This document shows, in pieces, positions 1 to 9,239 of a DNA stretch of 64,000 nucleotides. The stretch lies in the NCBI RefSeq assembly GCF_900451195.1, contig NZ_UGHR01000001.1, positions 930,001 through 994,000 of the forward strand. Reading direction: 5' to 3'. How positions within the stretch are numbered: the stretch's first letter is position 1; the number at the start of each line of letters is the position of its first letter. A program made the translations under genes and the position numbers. This stretch comes from Iodobacter fluviatilis. GTDB lineage: Bacteria; Pseudomonadota; Gammaproteobacteria; Burkholderiales; Chitinibacteraceae. Under the pieces are notes generated by a model. It was not told the DNA's origin, ran no database searches, and was given only the letters and a program-made list of their open reading frames with translations.

Positions 1-2
1 CG

Positions 3-362
3 ACATATATCTTTGCTGCGCGGGAAGATCATATTGTGCCTTGGCAATCTGCATATTTAAGTACGCGTATTTTCAAAGGCCCGCTGCGCTATGTACTTGG
101 GGCTTCCGGCCATATCGCGGGTGCGATTAATCCGGTAAAAGCCAATAAGCGTAATTACTGGGTGAATGAAGATTTATCAGGCGATTCGGAAGCATGGCTG
201 AATGGTGCGGAATCCCGCCCCGGCAGCTGGTGGCAGGATTGGAGCCAATGGCTGATTCCATTTTCTGGCGAACAAATCGCCGCGCCCAAAACGCATGGAA
301 ATGCGGCCTTCAAGCCGATAGAACCCGCTCCGGGCCGCTATGTAAAAGAGCGCTTAGATTAA
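3..362 (+). CDS. phaC: Class I poly(3-hydroxyalkanoate) synthase, C-terminal part (5' end outside window)
   Basis: This is the last ~119 codons of a polyhydroxybutyrate synthase, which polymerises (R)-3-hydroxyacyl-CoA into storage granules in the cytoplasm. The reading frame is open from base 3 with no start codon, so the gene begins before the window. Visible family signatures are [10 protein letters not shown], which carries the catalytic aspartate, and GASGHIAG, which carries the catalytic histidine; the nucleophilic cysteine lies upstream, outside the window. The tail ([10 protein letters not shown], then a Trp-rich PGSWWQDW segment) is typical of class I PhaC. A thiolase gene follows 167 bp downstream on the same strand, as in phaCA clusters, so the two probably act together in PHB synthesis. 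Confidence 0.93.
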   Translation, partial: TYIFAAREDHIVPWQSAYLSTRIFKGPLRYVLGASGHIAGAINPVKANKRNYWVNEDLSGDSEAWLNGAESRPGSWWQDWSQWLIPFSGEQIAAPKTHGNAAFKPIEPAPGRYVKERLD

Positions 363-529
363 TGAAATAAGTCGTGCCACTTTGTCTTTTTCTTTTTGCT
401 GAAAGAATAAGAGAGTAATAAGCGATTATTACGCTGTAAATGATGGCAGATTAATTCTGCTGATAAATGCATTGCTTAATCAGCTGTTGGGTCAATGCCC
501 AAAACAGCCTTTTAAAAGGGAAATACCGC

Positions 530-1711
530 ATGACTGAGATCGTGATTGTTGCTGCTGGTCGTACTGCTCTGGGCAATTTTGGTGGCGGGCTGGCTAAAGT
601 GCCGGCTGCAGAATTAGGTGCGACAGTAATTCGTGGCCTGCTGGCTAAGACCGGCGTAGCAGCAGACCAAATCAGCGAAGTGATTTTAGGTAATGTGCTG
701 ACTGCGGGCCTAGGCCAAAACCCGGCGCGTCAGGCGCTGCGCCGTGCAGGGCTACCTGATGCAATCCCCGCTTTAACCATTAATCAGGTGTGTGGTTCAG
801 GCTTAAAAGCAGTGGCTTTAGGCGTGCAGGCCATTCTATCTGGTGAAAGCGAGATTGTGATTGCAGGTGGTCAGGAAAACATGTCTGCTTCGGCGCATAT
901 TCTGCCAGGCAGCCGTGATGGCTTTCGCATGGGCAATACTGCGCTGGTCGATACCATGGTGTATGACGGTTTAACCGATGCCTATAACAACTACCATATG
1001 GGCGTGACCGCCGAAAACATCGCCAAAAAATATGGCATTACACGTGAAGAGCAAGATGCTTTGGCTTTGTCCTCACAAATGAAAGCCGCTGCAGCGCAGG
1101 AATCTGGCCGTTTTGCAGAAGAAATTTTCCCAGTGGTGATTCCGCAAAAGAAAGGCGATCCAATTGTGTTTGATAAGGATGAATTTATCAAACCCGCCAC
1201 TACAGCAGAATCGCTGGCTAAATTGCGCGCCGCTTTTGATAAAGAAGGCACCGTAACCGCAGGCAATGCATCAGGGATTAACGATGGCGCTGCTGCCGTG
1301 ATGCTGATGAGCGCGGCTAAAGCAAAAGAGCTGGGCTTAACCCCGCTGGCTACCATTCGCGCTGCAGCTTCTGCTGGCGTGGATCCAACCATTATGGGCA
1401 TGGGCCCGGTGCCTGCCACACAACGTGTATTAGCGCGTTTGGGCTGGAATATTGATGATCTTGATTTGATCGAAGGCAATGAAGCTTTTGCTGCACAGGC
1501 CATTGGTGTAGGCCGTGAATTGAAATGGGATTTAAATAAAGTAAACGTGAATGGTGGTGCAATTGCTTTGGGCCATCCAATTGGTGCATCGGGTTGCCGT
1601 ATTCTGGTGACGCTATTGCATGAAATGCAACGTCGTGATGCTAAAAAAGGCCTTGCCACATTATGCATTGGTGGTGGTATGGGTGTTGCACTGGCAGTAG
1701 AGCGGGTTTAA
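530..1711 (+). CDS. phaA: Acetyl-CoA acetyltransferase (biosynthetic thiolase)
   Basis: This 393-residue thiolase condenses two acetyl-CoA into acetoacetyl-CoA, the first step of polyhydroxybutyrate synthesis. The acyl-enzyme cysteine is Cys88 in [10 protein letters not shown]. The C-terminal catalytic segments [14 protein letters not shown] and [10 protein letters not shown] are intact. The frame is open further upstream to 467, but I chose the ATG at 530: it begins the conserved [12 protein letters not shown] sequence and has an AAAAGGG ribosome-binding site about 8 bases before it. The length equals the usual ~393 aa. It follows phaC at 167 bp. Its own terminator was split by an IS4-type element just downstream. 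Confidence 0.95.
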   Translation: MTEIVIVAAGRTALGNFGGGLAKVPAAELGATVIRGLLAKTGVAADQISEVILGNVLTAGLGQNPARQALRRAGLPDAIPALTINQVCGSGLKAVALGVQAILSGESEIVIAGGQENMSASAHILPGSRDGFRMGNTALVDTMVYDGLTDAYNNYHMGVTAENIAKKYGITREEQDALALSSQMKAAAAQESGRFAEEIFPVVIPQKKGDPIVFDKDEFIKPATTAESLAKLRAAFDKEGTVTAGNASGINDGAAAVMLMSAAKAKELGLTPLATIRAAASAGVDPTIMGMGPVPATQRVLARLGWNIDDLDLIEGNEAFAAQAIGVGRELKWDLNKVNVNGGAIALGHPIGASGCRILVTLLHEMQRRDAKKGLATLCIGGGMGVALAVERV

Positions 1712-1729
1712 TTTTTTTTAATCCTCCCC

Positions 1730-1743
1730 AAAAAAAGCCTCCG
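1730..1743 (+). terminator. Left arm of the phaA intrinsic terminator, split by an IS
   Basis: Bases 1730-1743 (A-run then GCCTCCG) and 3171-3183 (CGGGGGC then a T-run) are complementary. Removing the insertion sequence and one target copy restores a 13-bp stem with one G-U pair, a 6-base loop ATATAC and a terminal T-run, placed 20-50 bases after the phaA stop. In the present sequence the arms are about 1.4 kb apart, so the terminator should not work. Confidence 0.85.
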
Positions 1744-1752
1744 ATATACCGG
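1741..1752. repeat. Target-site duplication of the IS4-family element, left copy
   Basis: The 12-mer CCGATATACCGG at 1741-1752 directly precedes the left inverted repeat and is repeated exactly at 3162-3173, directly after the right inverted repeat. A perfect 12-bp duplication agrees with the 11-13 bp known for IS4 itself and shows that the insertion is fairly recent. Confidence 0.95.
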
Positions 1753-3161
1753 TAATGCCGTTCACTTAAGGTCTGTTTTCAAGATTTTTCGTGTCGGATA
1801 GCGCTTCGGCTGGGCTTTGACTACACGGGGGCATTCTCGCCCCCGTCTTCGTCCTGCAAGTAGTAAATCTCCAACCCGATTACGCTGATTTAACAGCTTT
1901 TTCGGTAACGTACCTGGGCTATTCAACGCCAACCAACTCCACTCACACAGTAAGTAGCGCAGCGCCATCTTGAAGCTCAAATCCGTCGCCGCAGCGCCCG
2001 CTTCTTTTGCGATTTCAGCCATCTCCAAGCGCACCAAATTATACGCAATCAGTGCTCCCCAAATCTCTTGTCGTACCCGTTCTGGCGTGCCGCTGCGCAA
2101 AGTAATTTCGTCGCCCAACATCGCCTGCTTGATTTCTCGATAACTCGTTTCTATGCGCCACCGCTCGCTGTATTGAGCCGCAATTTCACTCGCAGGGTAC
2201 TTTTCTGCCTCAAGCAACGACGTTAATAAGATACGCTTTTGTCCTTGTCGAGTGATCGCTTCAATCGCACGAGCTTCCCAATACTCTGGCAAATCAGCTC
2301 GCTTGGCTCTGGCTTGCGGTGAGACTTTCATTCGCACCCGATAATCGTGAGGATCATTACTCAGGCGCTCCCACTGGGTATTGCTTTTGGCCGGAATCAA
2401 CCAATGCCGCTGCCGACCTAGCTGTTGCAAGGGCAGCAAAATCTCGGCACTTAAAAAGCCTTTGTCGAATAGGGTCAATGAGTTATCTGGAATTTGTTCG
2501 ATGATGTCATGCGCGTAGCGCATCTCATTTTTGCCGTACTCACCGAAGACGGCCTCTCGTACTAAGTGCGTTGCCAGCGCCGTGAGCGTCACTGCGCGCA
2601 CCTGCGGATAGCTCGATACCACGCCTGAGGCGTAACTTTGTGCACCAAAATGAGCGCGATTTTCTGGTGAGTCTGCGGCACGTAGCGTCGTGCCATCGAC
2701 GGCGTATCGACTCAAGCCACGCCAACTCTGTCCGCGTTGATGGCGCTCATCCCAAGCCGCAGCACACAAGCCGAATAAGAGCGCTAAGGGTTCTTCACCT
2801 AAGCGTTGCCGAGCTTGGGTCAGACTACTGGCGGAGATGTCTGGATTGATCTCATCAGGCAAAATCAAATTCAAATGAGCGACCACCTCGGGCATGGATT
2901 GGCGACGAAACAAGGCCATGGCAATCACGAGCCAGACTACGCGTTCAGCAGGCATTTTGCGGCGTCGCACGCTGGCCGTTCCGGTTGCAGTGAGCGCATC
3001 GTTGAGCCAGTTGGGGTTAATGCCGCGAGCGAGGATGGCGGGGTCAAAATCTTCAGGGGAGCGAACACGATGGCTGGGCATAAACAAATGCAAATTTAAA
3101 CAAAAGGGCGTAATGATAAGCATAAAAAATGCCGCTCACTTGGCTTAAGTGAACGGCATTA
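1753..3161 (-). mobile_element. Complete IS4-family insertion sequence (1409 bp)
   Basis: The ends are perfect 18-bp inverted repeats: TAATGCCGTTCACTTAAG at 1753-1770 and its reverse complement at 3144-3161. They closely resemble my memory of the Escherichia coli IS4 terminal repeat, and the length is close to IS4 (about 1.4 kb). A single transposase gene fills the element and its stop codon lies inside the left repeat. A 12-bp direct target duplication flanks it. All hallmarks of an intact, potentially active element are present. It lies within the terminator hairpin of phaA. Confidence 0.96.
1762..3123 (-). CDS. IS4-family transposase (DDE)
   Basis: This 453-residue transposase cuts and joins the ends of its own element. 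The DDE residues can be placed: Asp143 in YAVDGTT, Asp220 in LFDKGF, and Glu325 within the Y-x2-R-x3-E-x6-K signature (Tyr318, Arg321, Glu325, Lys332), which is diagnostic of the IS4 family. The N-terminal region (LPxDxxxP...SSLTQARQRLG) and the C-terminal FPRVVK-like motif (here CPRVVKAQPKRYPT) match the IS4 subgroup. An internal Met at residue 15 (MPSHRV) is an alternative start and would give 439 aa, close to the 442 aa of E. coli InsG. No frameshift is seen, so it is probably functional. Confidence 0.95.
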   Translation of the reverse strand: MLIITPFCLNLHLFMPSHRVRSPEDFDPAILARGINPNWLNDALTATGTASVRRRKMPAERVVWLVIAMALFRRQSMPEVVAHLNLILPDEINPDISASSLTQARQRLGEEPLALLFGLCAAAWDERHQRGQSWRGLSRYAVDGTTLRAADSPENRAHFGAQSYASGVVSSYPQVRAVTLTALATHLVREAVFGEYGKNEMRYAHDIIEQIPDNSLTLFDKGFLSAEILLPLQQLGRQRHWLIPAKSNTQWERLSNDPHDYRVRMKVSPQARAKRADLPEYWEARAIEAITRQGQKRILLTSLLEAEKYPASEIAAQYSERWRIETSYREIKQAMLGDEITLRSGTPERVRQEIWGALIAYNLVRLEMAEIAKEAGAAATDLSFKMALRYLLCEWSWLALNSPGTLPKKLLNQRNRVGDLLLAGRRRGRECPRVVKAQPKRYPTRKILKTDLK

Positions 3162-3173
3162 CCGATATACCGG
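3162..3173. repeat. Target-site duplication of the IS4-family element, right copy
   Basis: Exact second copy of CCGATATACCGG, immediately outside the right 18-bp inverted repeat. The right arm of the broken phaA terminator (CGGGGGC plus T-run, 3171-3183) starts inside it. Confidence 0.95.
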
Positions 3174-3377
3174 GGGCTTTTTTCTTAGGGATTTACATAA
3201 TGAGCAGAAAAAATAAATCGTGTATCTTGATTCAATCATTTTAAAGTTTTGAAATTGCAGTAAAGAAAACAGCATTTTTTCTAAAGATGTGCTGCCAGCA
3301 AAGATATTGTCTATAAATAAGTGAATATCATCTGATGATGTAAATACAAGGTTACTTTATTTAAAAGGAAAGTACCT

Positions 3378-5180
3378 ATGCCAATGAATAGCGTACGGCT
3401 GGATTCCAGCCTAGTCAGCCCTCATCCAGATCACTGGGAAGTCGCCGCAATTGCGCTTGCCTTGCAAGAAGGTTTTGACTGGCACTATCGTTTATTCAGG
3501 GAATCCAGCCGTAAGGCCAAAGTCCATTTTATAGAGGGAGATTTTCATGCCCAGCGTGCAGAAGTGCGCGACAGAATCGCTTTTTATGATTTGCGTGTCA
3601 TAGAAACGGCAGACCGGCTAAAGCAGGATTTTAATGCCGATAGCTTGCCGGATGCGACATGGTCTAAAGTAAAACTCTATTTTATTGGTTTACTGATTAA
3701 TCACCAGCAGCCCGAGCTGGCCGAAACGTTTTTTAATTCGGTATGCTGCCGTATTTTGCACCGCACTTATTTTCATAATGATTTTATTTTTTATCGTCCG
3801 GCCGTCTCTACAGAATATATAGAATCAGAACCACCTATTTATCGCAGCTATTACCCTATTCAAACAGGGCTGAATGCTACGCTGGCCAATATGTTTACTG
3901 ATTTTAATTTTGAGCTGCCTTTTGTAGATTTAGATCGGGATGTACACCGCCTGCTGCGGGCCTTGCACAAGTTTTTAGGCCGCTGGCCAGAGTTTGCGCT
4001 GAATACCCAAATTCAGGTATTAGCCTCGCCTTTTTATCGCAATAAAGCCGTTTATATTATTGGCAAAGCCATTCATGAAGATTTAGAAATCCCCTTTGCC
4101 CTGCCGCTTTGCCGTGATGCAGAAGGAAAACTATTTCTGGATGCTGCGCTTTTTGAGCCATGGCAAATCAGCCATTTATTTTCCTTATCCCGTGCTTATT
4201 TCCTAGTCGATATGGAAGTACCATCGGCCTATGTGCGCTATTTGCAAAAGCTGATGCCGGATAAATCACGCGCCGAGCTTTACACCATGCTGGGCCTAGG
4301 AAAGCAGGGTAAAACCATGTTTTACCGTGAGCTATTTCATCATTTACGCCATTCCTCTGATTCCTTTGTCTTTGCGCCAGGCACCAAGGGCATGGTGATG
4401 ATTGTATTTACCCTGCCCTCTTTTCCTTTTGTATTTAAAATAATTAAGGATGTTATTGCTCCACCCAAAGAAGTAGACCGGGCGATTGTAAAAGCCAAAT
4501 ACTTATTGGTTAAACAGCATGACCGGGTTGGGCGCATGGCCGATTCATTAGAATTCTCGGACGTGGCTTTACCCAAAGAGCGTTTTAATGAAGCGCTTTT
4601 AGATGAAATCCGTAAATTAGCGCCATCCATTTTAGAGGAAAGCGAAGATAAAGTGATTTTGCGGCATCTTTATATTGAAAGGCGGATGACGCCATTGAAC
4701 ATCTTTATAGAGAAACGCCAAGATGAAGAAATTGCCAGTGTGATTGAAGATTATGGCAATGCGCTGCGCGAACTGGCCATTGCCAATATTTTCCCTGGCG
4801 ATATGTTGTTTAAAAATTTTGGTGTGACCCGTGAAGGCCGAGTGGTGTTTTATGATTATGATGAAATTGAGTATATGACGGATTGCGATTTCCGCCGTAT
4901 TCCTCCTCCACCTGCGCCAGAGTTTGAAATGAGCAGTGATACCTGGTTTAGCGGCAATCCGAATGAAGTGTACCCGGAAGAATTCGGCACTTTTTTGTTA
5001 GGCCGTCCGGATGTCAAAAAAATTTTTATGCAGCATCACGCTGATTTACTGACCGTACGTTTTTGGCAGCATGCAAAAGATCGGATTAAGCAGGGTTTTA
5101 TTGAGGATTTTTACCCCTATCCTCAGGAAGAGCGTTTTGCAAAGCGCTACCCTGATAAGGCTAAGGGCGTGCCCGTCTGA
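3378..5180 (+). CDS. aceK: Isocitrate dehydrogenase kinase/phosphatase
   Basis: AceK reversibly phosphorylates isocitrate dehydrogenase and so sets the branch point between the TCA cycle and the glyoxylate shunt. The 600-residue protein (E. coli AceK is 578 aa) keeps the family N-terminal regulatory half (FDWHYRLF, FYRPAVSTEYIE, YRSYYPI) and the kinase-like half. The ATP-binding loop APGTKGMVMIVFTLPSFPFV and the following FKIIKD lysine are near residues 335-360. A catalytic-loop-like NIFPGDMLFKNFGVT and a metal-binding VVFYDYDEIEYM follow. The ATG is preceded by AAAAGGAAAG. No aceA or aceB is adjacent, so the gene stands alone here, about 200 bp downstream of the IS. An intrinsic terminator follows. 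Confidence 0.96.
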   Translation: MPMNSVRLDSSLVSPHPDHWEVAAIALALQEGFDWHYRLFRESSRKAKVHFIEGDFHAQRAEVRDRIAFYDLRVIETADRLKQDFNADSLPDATWSKVKLYFIGLLINHQQPELAETFFNSVCCRILHRTYFHNDFIFYRPAVSTEYIESEPPIYRSYYPIQTGLNATLANMFTDFNFELPFVDLDRDVHRLLRALHKFLGRWPEFALNTQIQVLASPFYRNKAVYIIGKAIHEDLEIPFALPLCRDAEGKLFLDAALFEPWQISHLFSLSRAYFLVDMEVPSAYVRYLQKLMPDKSRAELYTMLGLGKQGKTMFYRELFHHLRHSSDSFVFAPGTKGMVMIVFTLPSFPFVFKIIKDVIAPPKEVDRAIVKAKYLLVKQHDRVGRMADSLEFSDVALPKERFNEALLDEIRKLAPSILEESEDKVILRHLYIERRMTPLNIFIEKRQDEEIASVIEDYGNALRELAIANIFPGDMLFKNFGVTREGRVVFYDYDEIEYMTDCDFRRIPPPPAPEFEMSSDTWFSGNPNEVYPEEFGTFLLGRPDVKKIFMQHHADLLTVRFWQHAKDRIKQGFIEDFYPYPQEERFAKRYPDKAKGVPV

Positions 5181-5193
5181 CTGATACAGAGAT

Positions 5194-5230
5194 AAAAAAG
5201 GCAGGACGCCATGACTGGCCCTGCCTTTTT
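5194..5230 (+). terminator. Bidirectional intrinsic terminator between aceK and the FKBP gene
   Basis: Stem AAAAAGGCAGG / CCTGCCTTTTT around a GC-containing loop, 14 bases after the aceK stop and just before the stop of the convergent FKBP gene. A-run and T-run on both sides allow it to serve both genes. Confidence 0.85.
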
Positions 5231-5242
5231 GCAGGCTGAAAA

Positions 5243-5668
5243 TTATTTTACATCCAGCAATTCAACATCAAATACTAAAGGTGCATCCGGTGGGATTACA
5301 TTGCCCGCGCCGCGCGCACCATAGGCCATTTCAGCGGGAATAATCAGTGTGCGTTTGCCGCCTGTTTTCATTCCAGCCACACCTGCATCCCAGCCTTTAA
5401 TGACGCGTTTTGCTCCTAAAGGAAAGCTGAAAGGGGTTTTCCCTACTGAGCTGTCAAATTGCGTGCCGTGATTTTTATCGGCTTTAGCATCATAAAGCCA
5501 GCCTGTGTAATGCACGGTAACCGTGCTGCCTGTTGTAGCCACTTTACCGTTTCCGGCTTTTACATCAATCACTTCAAGCTTTGTGATGGGGGAGCTGGCT
5601 GCCGCTGCGGCCTGTGCATGTGTGATGCCGGCAAAGCAGAGCGCCATTGCAAATAAACGGGTTTTCAT
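5243..5668 (-). CDS. Periplasmic FKBP-type peptidyl-prolyl cis-trans isomerase
   Basis: This 141-residue protein is a single-domain FKBP, which isomerises Xaa-Pro bonds and assists folding. An N-terminal signal peptide (MKTRLFAMALCFAGITHAQA) predicts export to the periplasm. The FKBP fold is complete: VTVHYTGWLYD, FDSS, the KRVIKGWDAGVAGMKTGGKR segment, IPAEMAYGARG and the closing PLVFDVELLDV contain the usual ligand-pocket aromatics (Tyr, Phe, Trp). It has no N-terminal dimerisation domain, unlike FkpA or Mip, so it is a minimal type. It converges with aceK and shares its terminator. Confidence 0.93.
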   Translation of the reverse strand: MKTRLFAMALCFAGITHAQAAAAASSPITKLEVIDVKAGNGKVATTGSTVTVHYTGWLYDAKADKNHGTQFDSSVGKTPFSFPLGAKRVIKGWDAGVAGMKTGGKRTLIIPAEMAYGARGAGNVIPPDAPLVFDVELLDVK

Positions 5669-5992
5669 CAGATGAGTCTCCTTACATTATCTTGACTATA
5701 ACATGCCATTGTTACTTAATTTAAGTAAGAGGGAGTGTATTTTTTTATGGAGCCGCTCAATGCACCGATAAGCACACAGCGGGTATGGATCAAAGCCGGG
5801 ATTTACTTCCTTAGTATTGCCGTTTATTGATCGAAAATCTGCTTTGTCATGTAATCACTGATCAGCCTGTTTAATAAATATTTGCAAGTCGCTTAGGATA
5901 AATCAGCCAGTGCGCTATATTTCAGCATCGATAGTCTCTTTGTGTAAAAATGAGGCAATCGCATATGTTTTGGCTCATGAATAAGGCTGTAA
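5669..5992. other. Intergenic region between divergent FKBP and cyclase genes
   Basis: These 324 bases separate two divergently transcribed genes and must carry both promoters. The sequence is AT-rich with no convincing ORF and no strong inverted repeat. I could not pick out a promoter that clearly fits the consensus at a standard spacing. Confidence 0.5.
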
Positions 5993-7267
5993 ATGGAAAA
6001 GAGCAGAATAAAAAATCTACCACTGGCAAAAGAATTATTGCTGCTGAATGTGCTTGGTATCGCAAGTACATTGCTCGTTTGCCTTGCCTTGTTTTCTATT
6101 TCTTATAGTTATCTTGCTGTGCAGCGTTTAAAAACGGAGGCCATCGTCAATGCCAATATTCTGGCTGCAAATATTGCACCGATGCTGATTTTTAATGATC
6201 AGAAAGCAGCTAAAACCCTAGTTCACTCATTTATCACTACACCTGATCTTGCCTATTTAAGTATTGTAAATACGCAAAATCAAATTTTTGCTGATTGGGG
6301 CGCTTTGCATAAGGATAGCCAGCTCTTTTCGTTTACTCATATTTCTAATCAGCCACTCACAGATATGTCTTTTGATCATATTGCGGTATTGGTGCCGGTA
6401 TCGCTGGATGGGGAGCTGCTGGGTGCGGTGCAATTACAGATTGGTTTTGATGCGGTTTACCGAGAAACACTGCAATTTTTTTTACTTGGGCTGATATTAA
6501 CGGCGATTGCGATTGTAACGGCTTCTATTATTTTAAACCGCTTGCAGGTCAGGGCATTGGCCCCTATTTTTGAGCTGTCTACTGTTGCAGAGAATGTCAC
6601 ATTACAGCGTGACTACAGCCTTCGTTCCAGCTATATCAGCAATAATGAGCTTGGCAGATTGTCTTTTCATTTTAATCAGATGCTGGCAAAAATTGAGAAA
6701 TGGGAAAACGATATTAAAGAAGAGTTGAATCAAAGTAAGGAATCAGAGCGGTGTTTAGATATTCTTGCAAATTATGATAATTTAACTCAGCTGCCTAATC
6801 GTCATTATTTCCACCAGGCTTTAGCAACAACGGTGGGGCGTTCTATTTTAGAGAATCAGTTTTCAGCGCTCATGTTTATTGATTTAGATAACTTTAAATA
6901 TGTAAATGATCAATTCGGGCATGAGGCCGGTGATTTAGTGTTAACGATTATTTCCCAGCGTTTAAAAAATATTTTACGTAGCACTGATATGCCTTGTCGC
7001 TTAGGAGGGGATGAATTTGCGGCTATTTTGCCGCAAATTGCGGATGAAGAAGCCGCTAAAATTTTAGCGGAAAGACTGGTCGCCGGGGTAAAGCTGCCGA
7101 TTATTGTTCATGGTGAAGTGATGCCGGTTGGTATCAGTATTGGTATTGCGTGCTGTCCTTTGCATAGCGATGATCCAAAAACTTTGCTGCACTATGCTGA
7201 TCTGGCCATGTATCAGGCTAAAAAGGCAGGCAAAAATACTTTTTGCGTTTATTCTGAAAAAAAATGA
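5993..7267 (+). CDS. Membrane diguanylate cyclase with CHASE8-like sensor, HAMP and GGDEF
   Basis: This 424-residue protein probably makes cyclic di-GMP from two GTP. In order: a membrane helix (about 15-40), a periplasmic CHASE8-like region (about 41-155, containing the ANIAPMLIFND motif typical of YfiN/TpbB-type cyclases), a second helix (about 158-180), a HAMP linker, then a GGDEF domain (about 255-420). The active site is CRLGGDEFAAIL near residue 338, and the inhibitory I-site RSTD lies five residues before it, so product inhibition is expected. The stop overlaps the next start by 4 bases (ATGA). With a YfiR-like protein two genes downstream, it is the likely YfiN counterpart of a YfiR-controlled switch. 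Confidence 0.92.
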   Translation: MEKSRIKNLPLAKELLLLNVLGIASTLLVCLALFSISYSYLAVQRLKTEAIVNANILAANIAPMLIFNDQKAAKTLVHSFITTPDLAYLSIVNTQNQIFADWGALHKDSQLFSFTHISNQPLTDMSFDHIAVLVPVSLDGELLGAVQLQIGFDAVYRETLQFFLLGLILTAIAIVTASIILNRLQVRALAPIFELSTVAENVTLQRDYSLRSSYISNNELGRLSFHFNQMLAKIEKWENDIKEELNQSKESERCLDILANYDNLTQLPNRHYFHQALATTVGRSILENQFSALMFIDLDNFKYVNDQFGHEAGDLVLTIISQRLKNILRSTDMPCRLGGDEFAAILPQIADEEAAKILAERLVAGVKLPIIVHGEVMPVGISIGIACCPLHSDDPKTLLHYADLAMYQAKKAGKNTFCVYSEKK

Positions 7268-9237
7268 AATCACTGTTTATTTTATTATTTCTATTTAGTC
7301 TTGCCCGGGCAGATTCTGGCGGTCCCAGCCTTGAGGATTTGCTCGATACGGCTTTAATTAACCCTCCCCACAATGTAGATGTTTCAACGGCATCTAAATT
7401 TTCTCAGGGGATAAAAAATGCGCCATCGGCAGTCCGGGTGATCAGTCGGGATGACATCCAGCTGTTTGGCTATCGCACTCTTGGGGAAATATTACGCAGT
7501 ATGCCTGGCCTGTTTACTAGCTATGACGGCCAGAATACATTTCTGGGGGCCCGTGGCGTGGCTATTCCGGGTGATTACAATACCCGCGTATTGATTTTAA
7601 TTGATGGAATCCGTTTAAATAATAATGTATTTGACAGTGCTTTTGTGGGAAATGAATTTCCACTTGATGTTGATTTAATTGATAGAGTTGAATATGTGCC
7701 CGGCCCGGGATCCGCTATTTATGGTAATAACGCTTTCTTAGGCGTAGTTAATGTATTAACGCGGGGGGCTGCCAGCTTGCGTGGTGCGGAAGCCTCGCTT
7801 GAATATGGAAGCTTTAATACCAGTAAATTACGTGCCAGTATGGCGAGCCGTTTAGATAATGGTCTTGAGTATTTAATTTCGGCCAGCCAGTTTTACAGAG
7901 GCGGCCCCAGCCATCCTTATTATATGGATTATGCTGTGCCTGCTCCAGAATTTAAGGGAGACCCAGTTATAGACAGCGATTTAAGCCGTTATCTCTTTAC
8001 TAAAATATCATTGGATGGCTTGCAGCTGACCGGTGCATTTTCCAGCAGGGAAAAAACCAATCCAGTTTTATTTGGCTCAATTGATTCGCCTCTGCTGAGT
8101 ATTAAAAATGGCACATCTGTAAATGAGAGCCAGCGTTCACTGATTAGTTTAAGTTATGATTTTGAATTGTTTTCAAACTGGAATATGCAGGCGCGTTTGA
8201 GCTACCACGAGGAAGAATATAAAGGCAGTTTCCCTGTTTATTTCGATTCTGAAACGATGTTTTTGGATAAAGAAAATGCGAAGGGCCGCTGGTGGGATGG
8301 CGAATTGCATGCTTTATATAATCAGCTGCCAGGCCATAAAATTTTATTGGGCGTTGAAGGCCGGGTGAATGCAGAACAATTCTGGAGTAACTACGCTGAG
8401 GGTTTAAATTGGGGAAAGCCAATAGACCAGTCTTCCAGTCACTACGCTTTTTTTGCTCAGGATGAGTATACTTTTGCGGACAGTTTTACTTTAATTGCCG
8501 GTGCCAGATACGATTACACTGAGTATGGTGAGCATCTTAATCCCCGGCTGGGTTTAATTTGGAACCCGATGGATAAAACAAATATTAAATTATTGTATGG
8601 TTCCGCTTTTAGAAATCCTAATTTTTTTGAGCAAACCCGAAATACAGAAATTAGTTATCCTGAAGCAAAAGCAGAAAAAATCACAACGCTTGAGCTGGTG
8701 GCAGAGCATTATTTAACCCCCAGTACTAAATTAAATGGATCTGTTTATCATTATGAAATGAATGATTTAATTGGCCAGGCGGCTACAGAGTATGGTCTGG
8801 TGTATACCAATTTAGAAAAAGTAGTCAGTACAGGGTTTGAAACTGAGCTGGAACAGCGATTTGAGGCTGGAATTCAGGCAAAGATGGCTTATTCATTACA
8901 AAAAACGGAGATTGGTAATGAGGTAGCGTTGTTTAATTCGCCGCGGCATATGCTGAATTTCAAATTTTTATTGCCATTTGCTGGTTCACGCTGGAAATTA
9001 GCCACGGAGCTGAGATATATCAGCGGTAGAGAGATTTTCTTTGGTGAGCTGCCAAAACAATGGCTGGCAGATATCGCGCTGAATGGTGAGGTCAGTAAAG
9101 ACTGCTCTGTATCACTCTCTGTGCATAATCTTGCTGATGTGTCGTATGAAGAGGCGACAAGGTATATTAATTTTGATCGGTTTTCATTAAAACAAGATGG
9201 TCGTGATATTCGGCTTAAAATCAATGTCAGGTATTAA
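7264..9237 (+). CDS. TonB-dependent outer-membrane receptor
   Basis: This 657-residue protein has a signal peptide (MKSLFILLFLFSLARA) and then a TonB plug domain: APSAVRVISRDDIQLFGYRTLGEILRS begins it, RVLILIDGIRLNN and IDRVEYVPGPGSAIYGNNAFLGVVNVLTR close it by about residue 165. The remainder is a beta-barrel-like series of alternating strands ending in RLKINVRY, with a C-terminal aromatic as barrels require. The closest general type is the vitamin B12/colicin receptor group; the ligand cannot be told from sequence. It starts inside the cyclase stop (ATGA) and ends 2 bases before the YfiR-like gene, so all three are one transcript. A transport or ligand-sensing role coupled to c-di-GMP signalling is inferred from this context. 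Confidence 0.93.
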   Translation: MKSLFILLFLFSLARADSGGPSLEDLLDTALINPPHNVDVSTASKFSQGIKNAPSAVRVISRDDIQLFGYRTLGEILRSMPGLFTSYDGQNTFLGARGVAIPGDYNTRVLILIDGIRLNNNVFDSAFVGNEFPLDVDLIDRVEYVPGPGSAIYGNNAFLGVVNVLTRGAASLRGAEASLEYGSFNTSKLRASMASRLDNGLEYLISASQFYRGGPSHPYYMDYAVPAPEFKGDPVIDSDLSRYLFTKISLDGLQLTGAFSSREKTNPVLFGSIDSPLLSIKNGTSVNESQRSLISLSYDFELFSNWNMQARLSYHEEEYKGSFPVYFDSETMFLDKENAKGRWWDGELHALYNQLPGHKILLGVEGRVNAEQFWSNYAEGLNWGKPIDQSSSHYAFFAQDEYTFADSFTLIAGARYDYTEYGEHLNPRLGLIWNPMDKTNIKLLYGSAFRNPNFFEQTRNTEISYPEAKAEKITTLELVAEHYLTPSTKLNGSVYHYEMNDLIGQAATEYGLVYTNLEKVVSTGFETELEQRFEAGIQAKMAYSLQKTEIGNEVALFNSPRHMLNFKFLLPFAGSRWKLATELRYISGREIFFGELPKQWLADIALNGEVSKDCSVSLSVHNLADVSYEEATRYINFDRFSLKQDGRDIRLKINVRY

Positions 9238-9239
9238 TA

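Noticed and set aside
991..1668. 225-codon minus-strand ORF inside phaA
   Set aside because: It is the antisense shadow of a fully conserved thiolase gene, with no ribosome-binding site and no family features.
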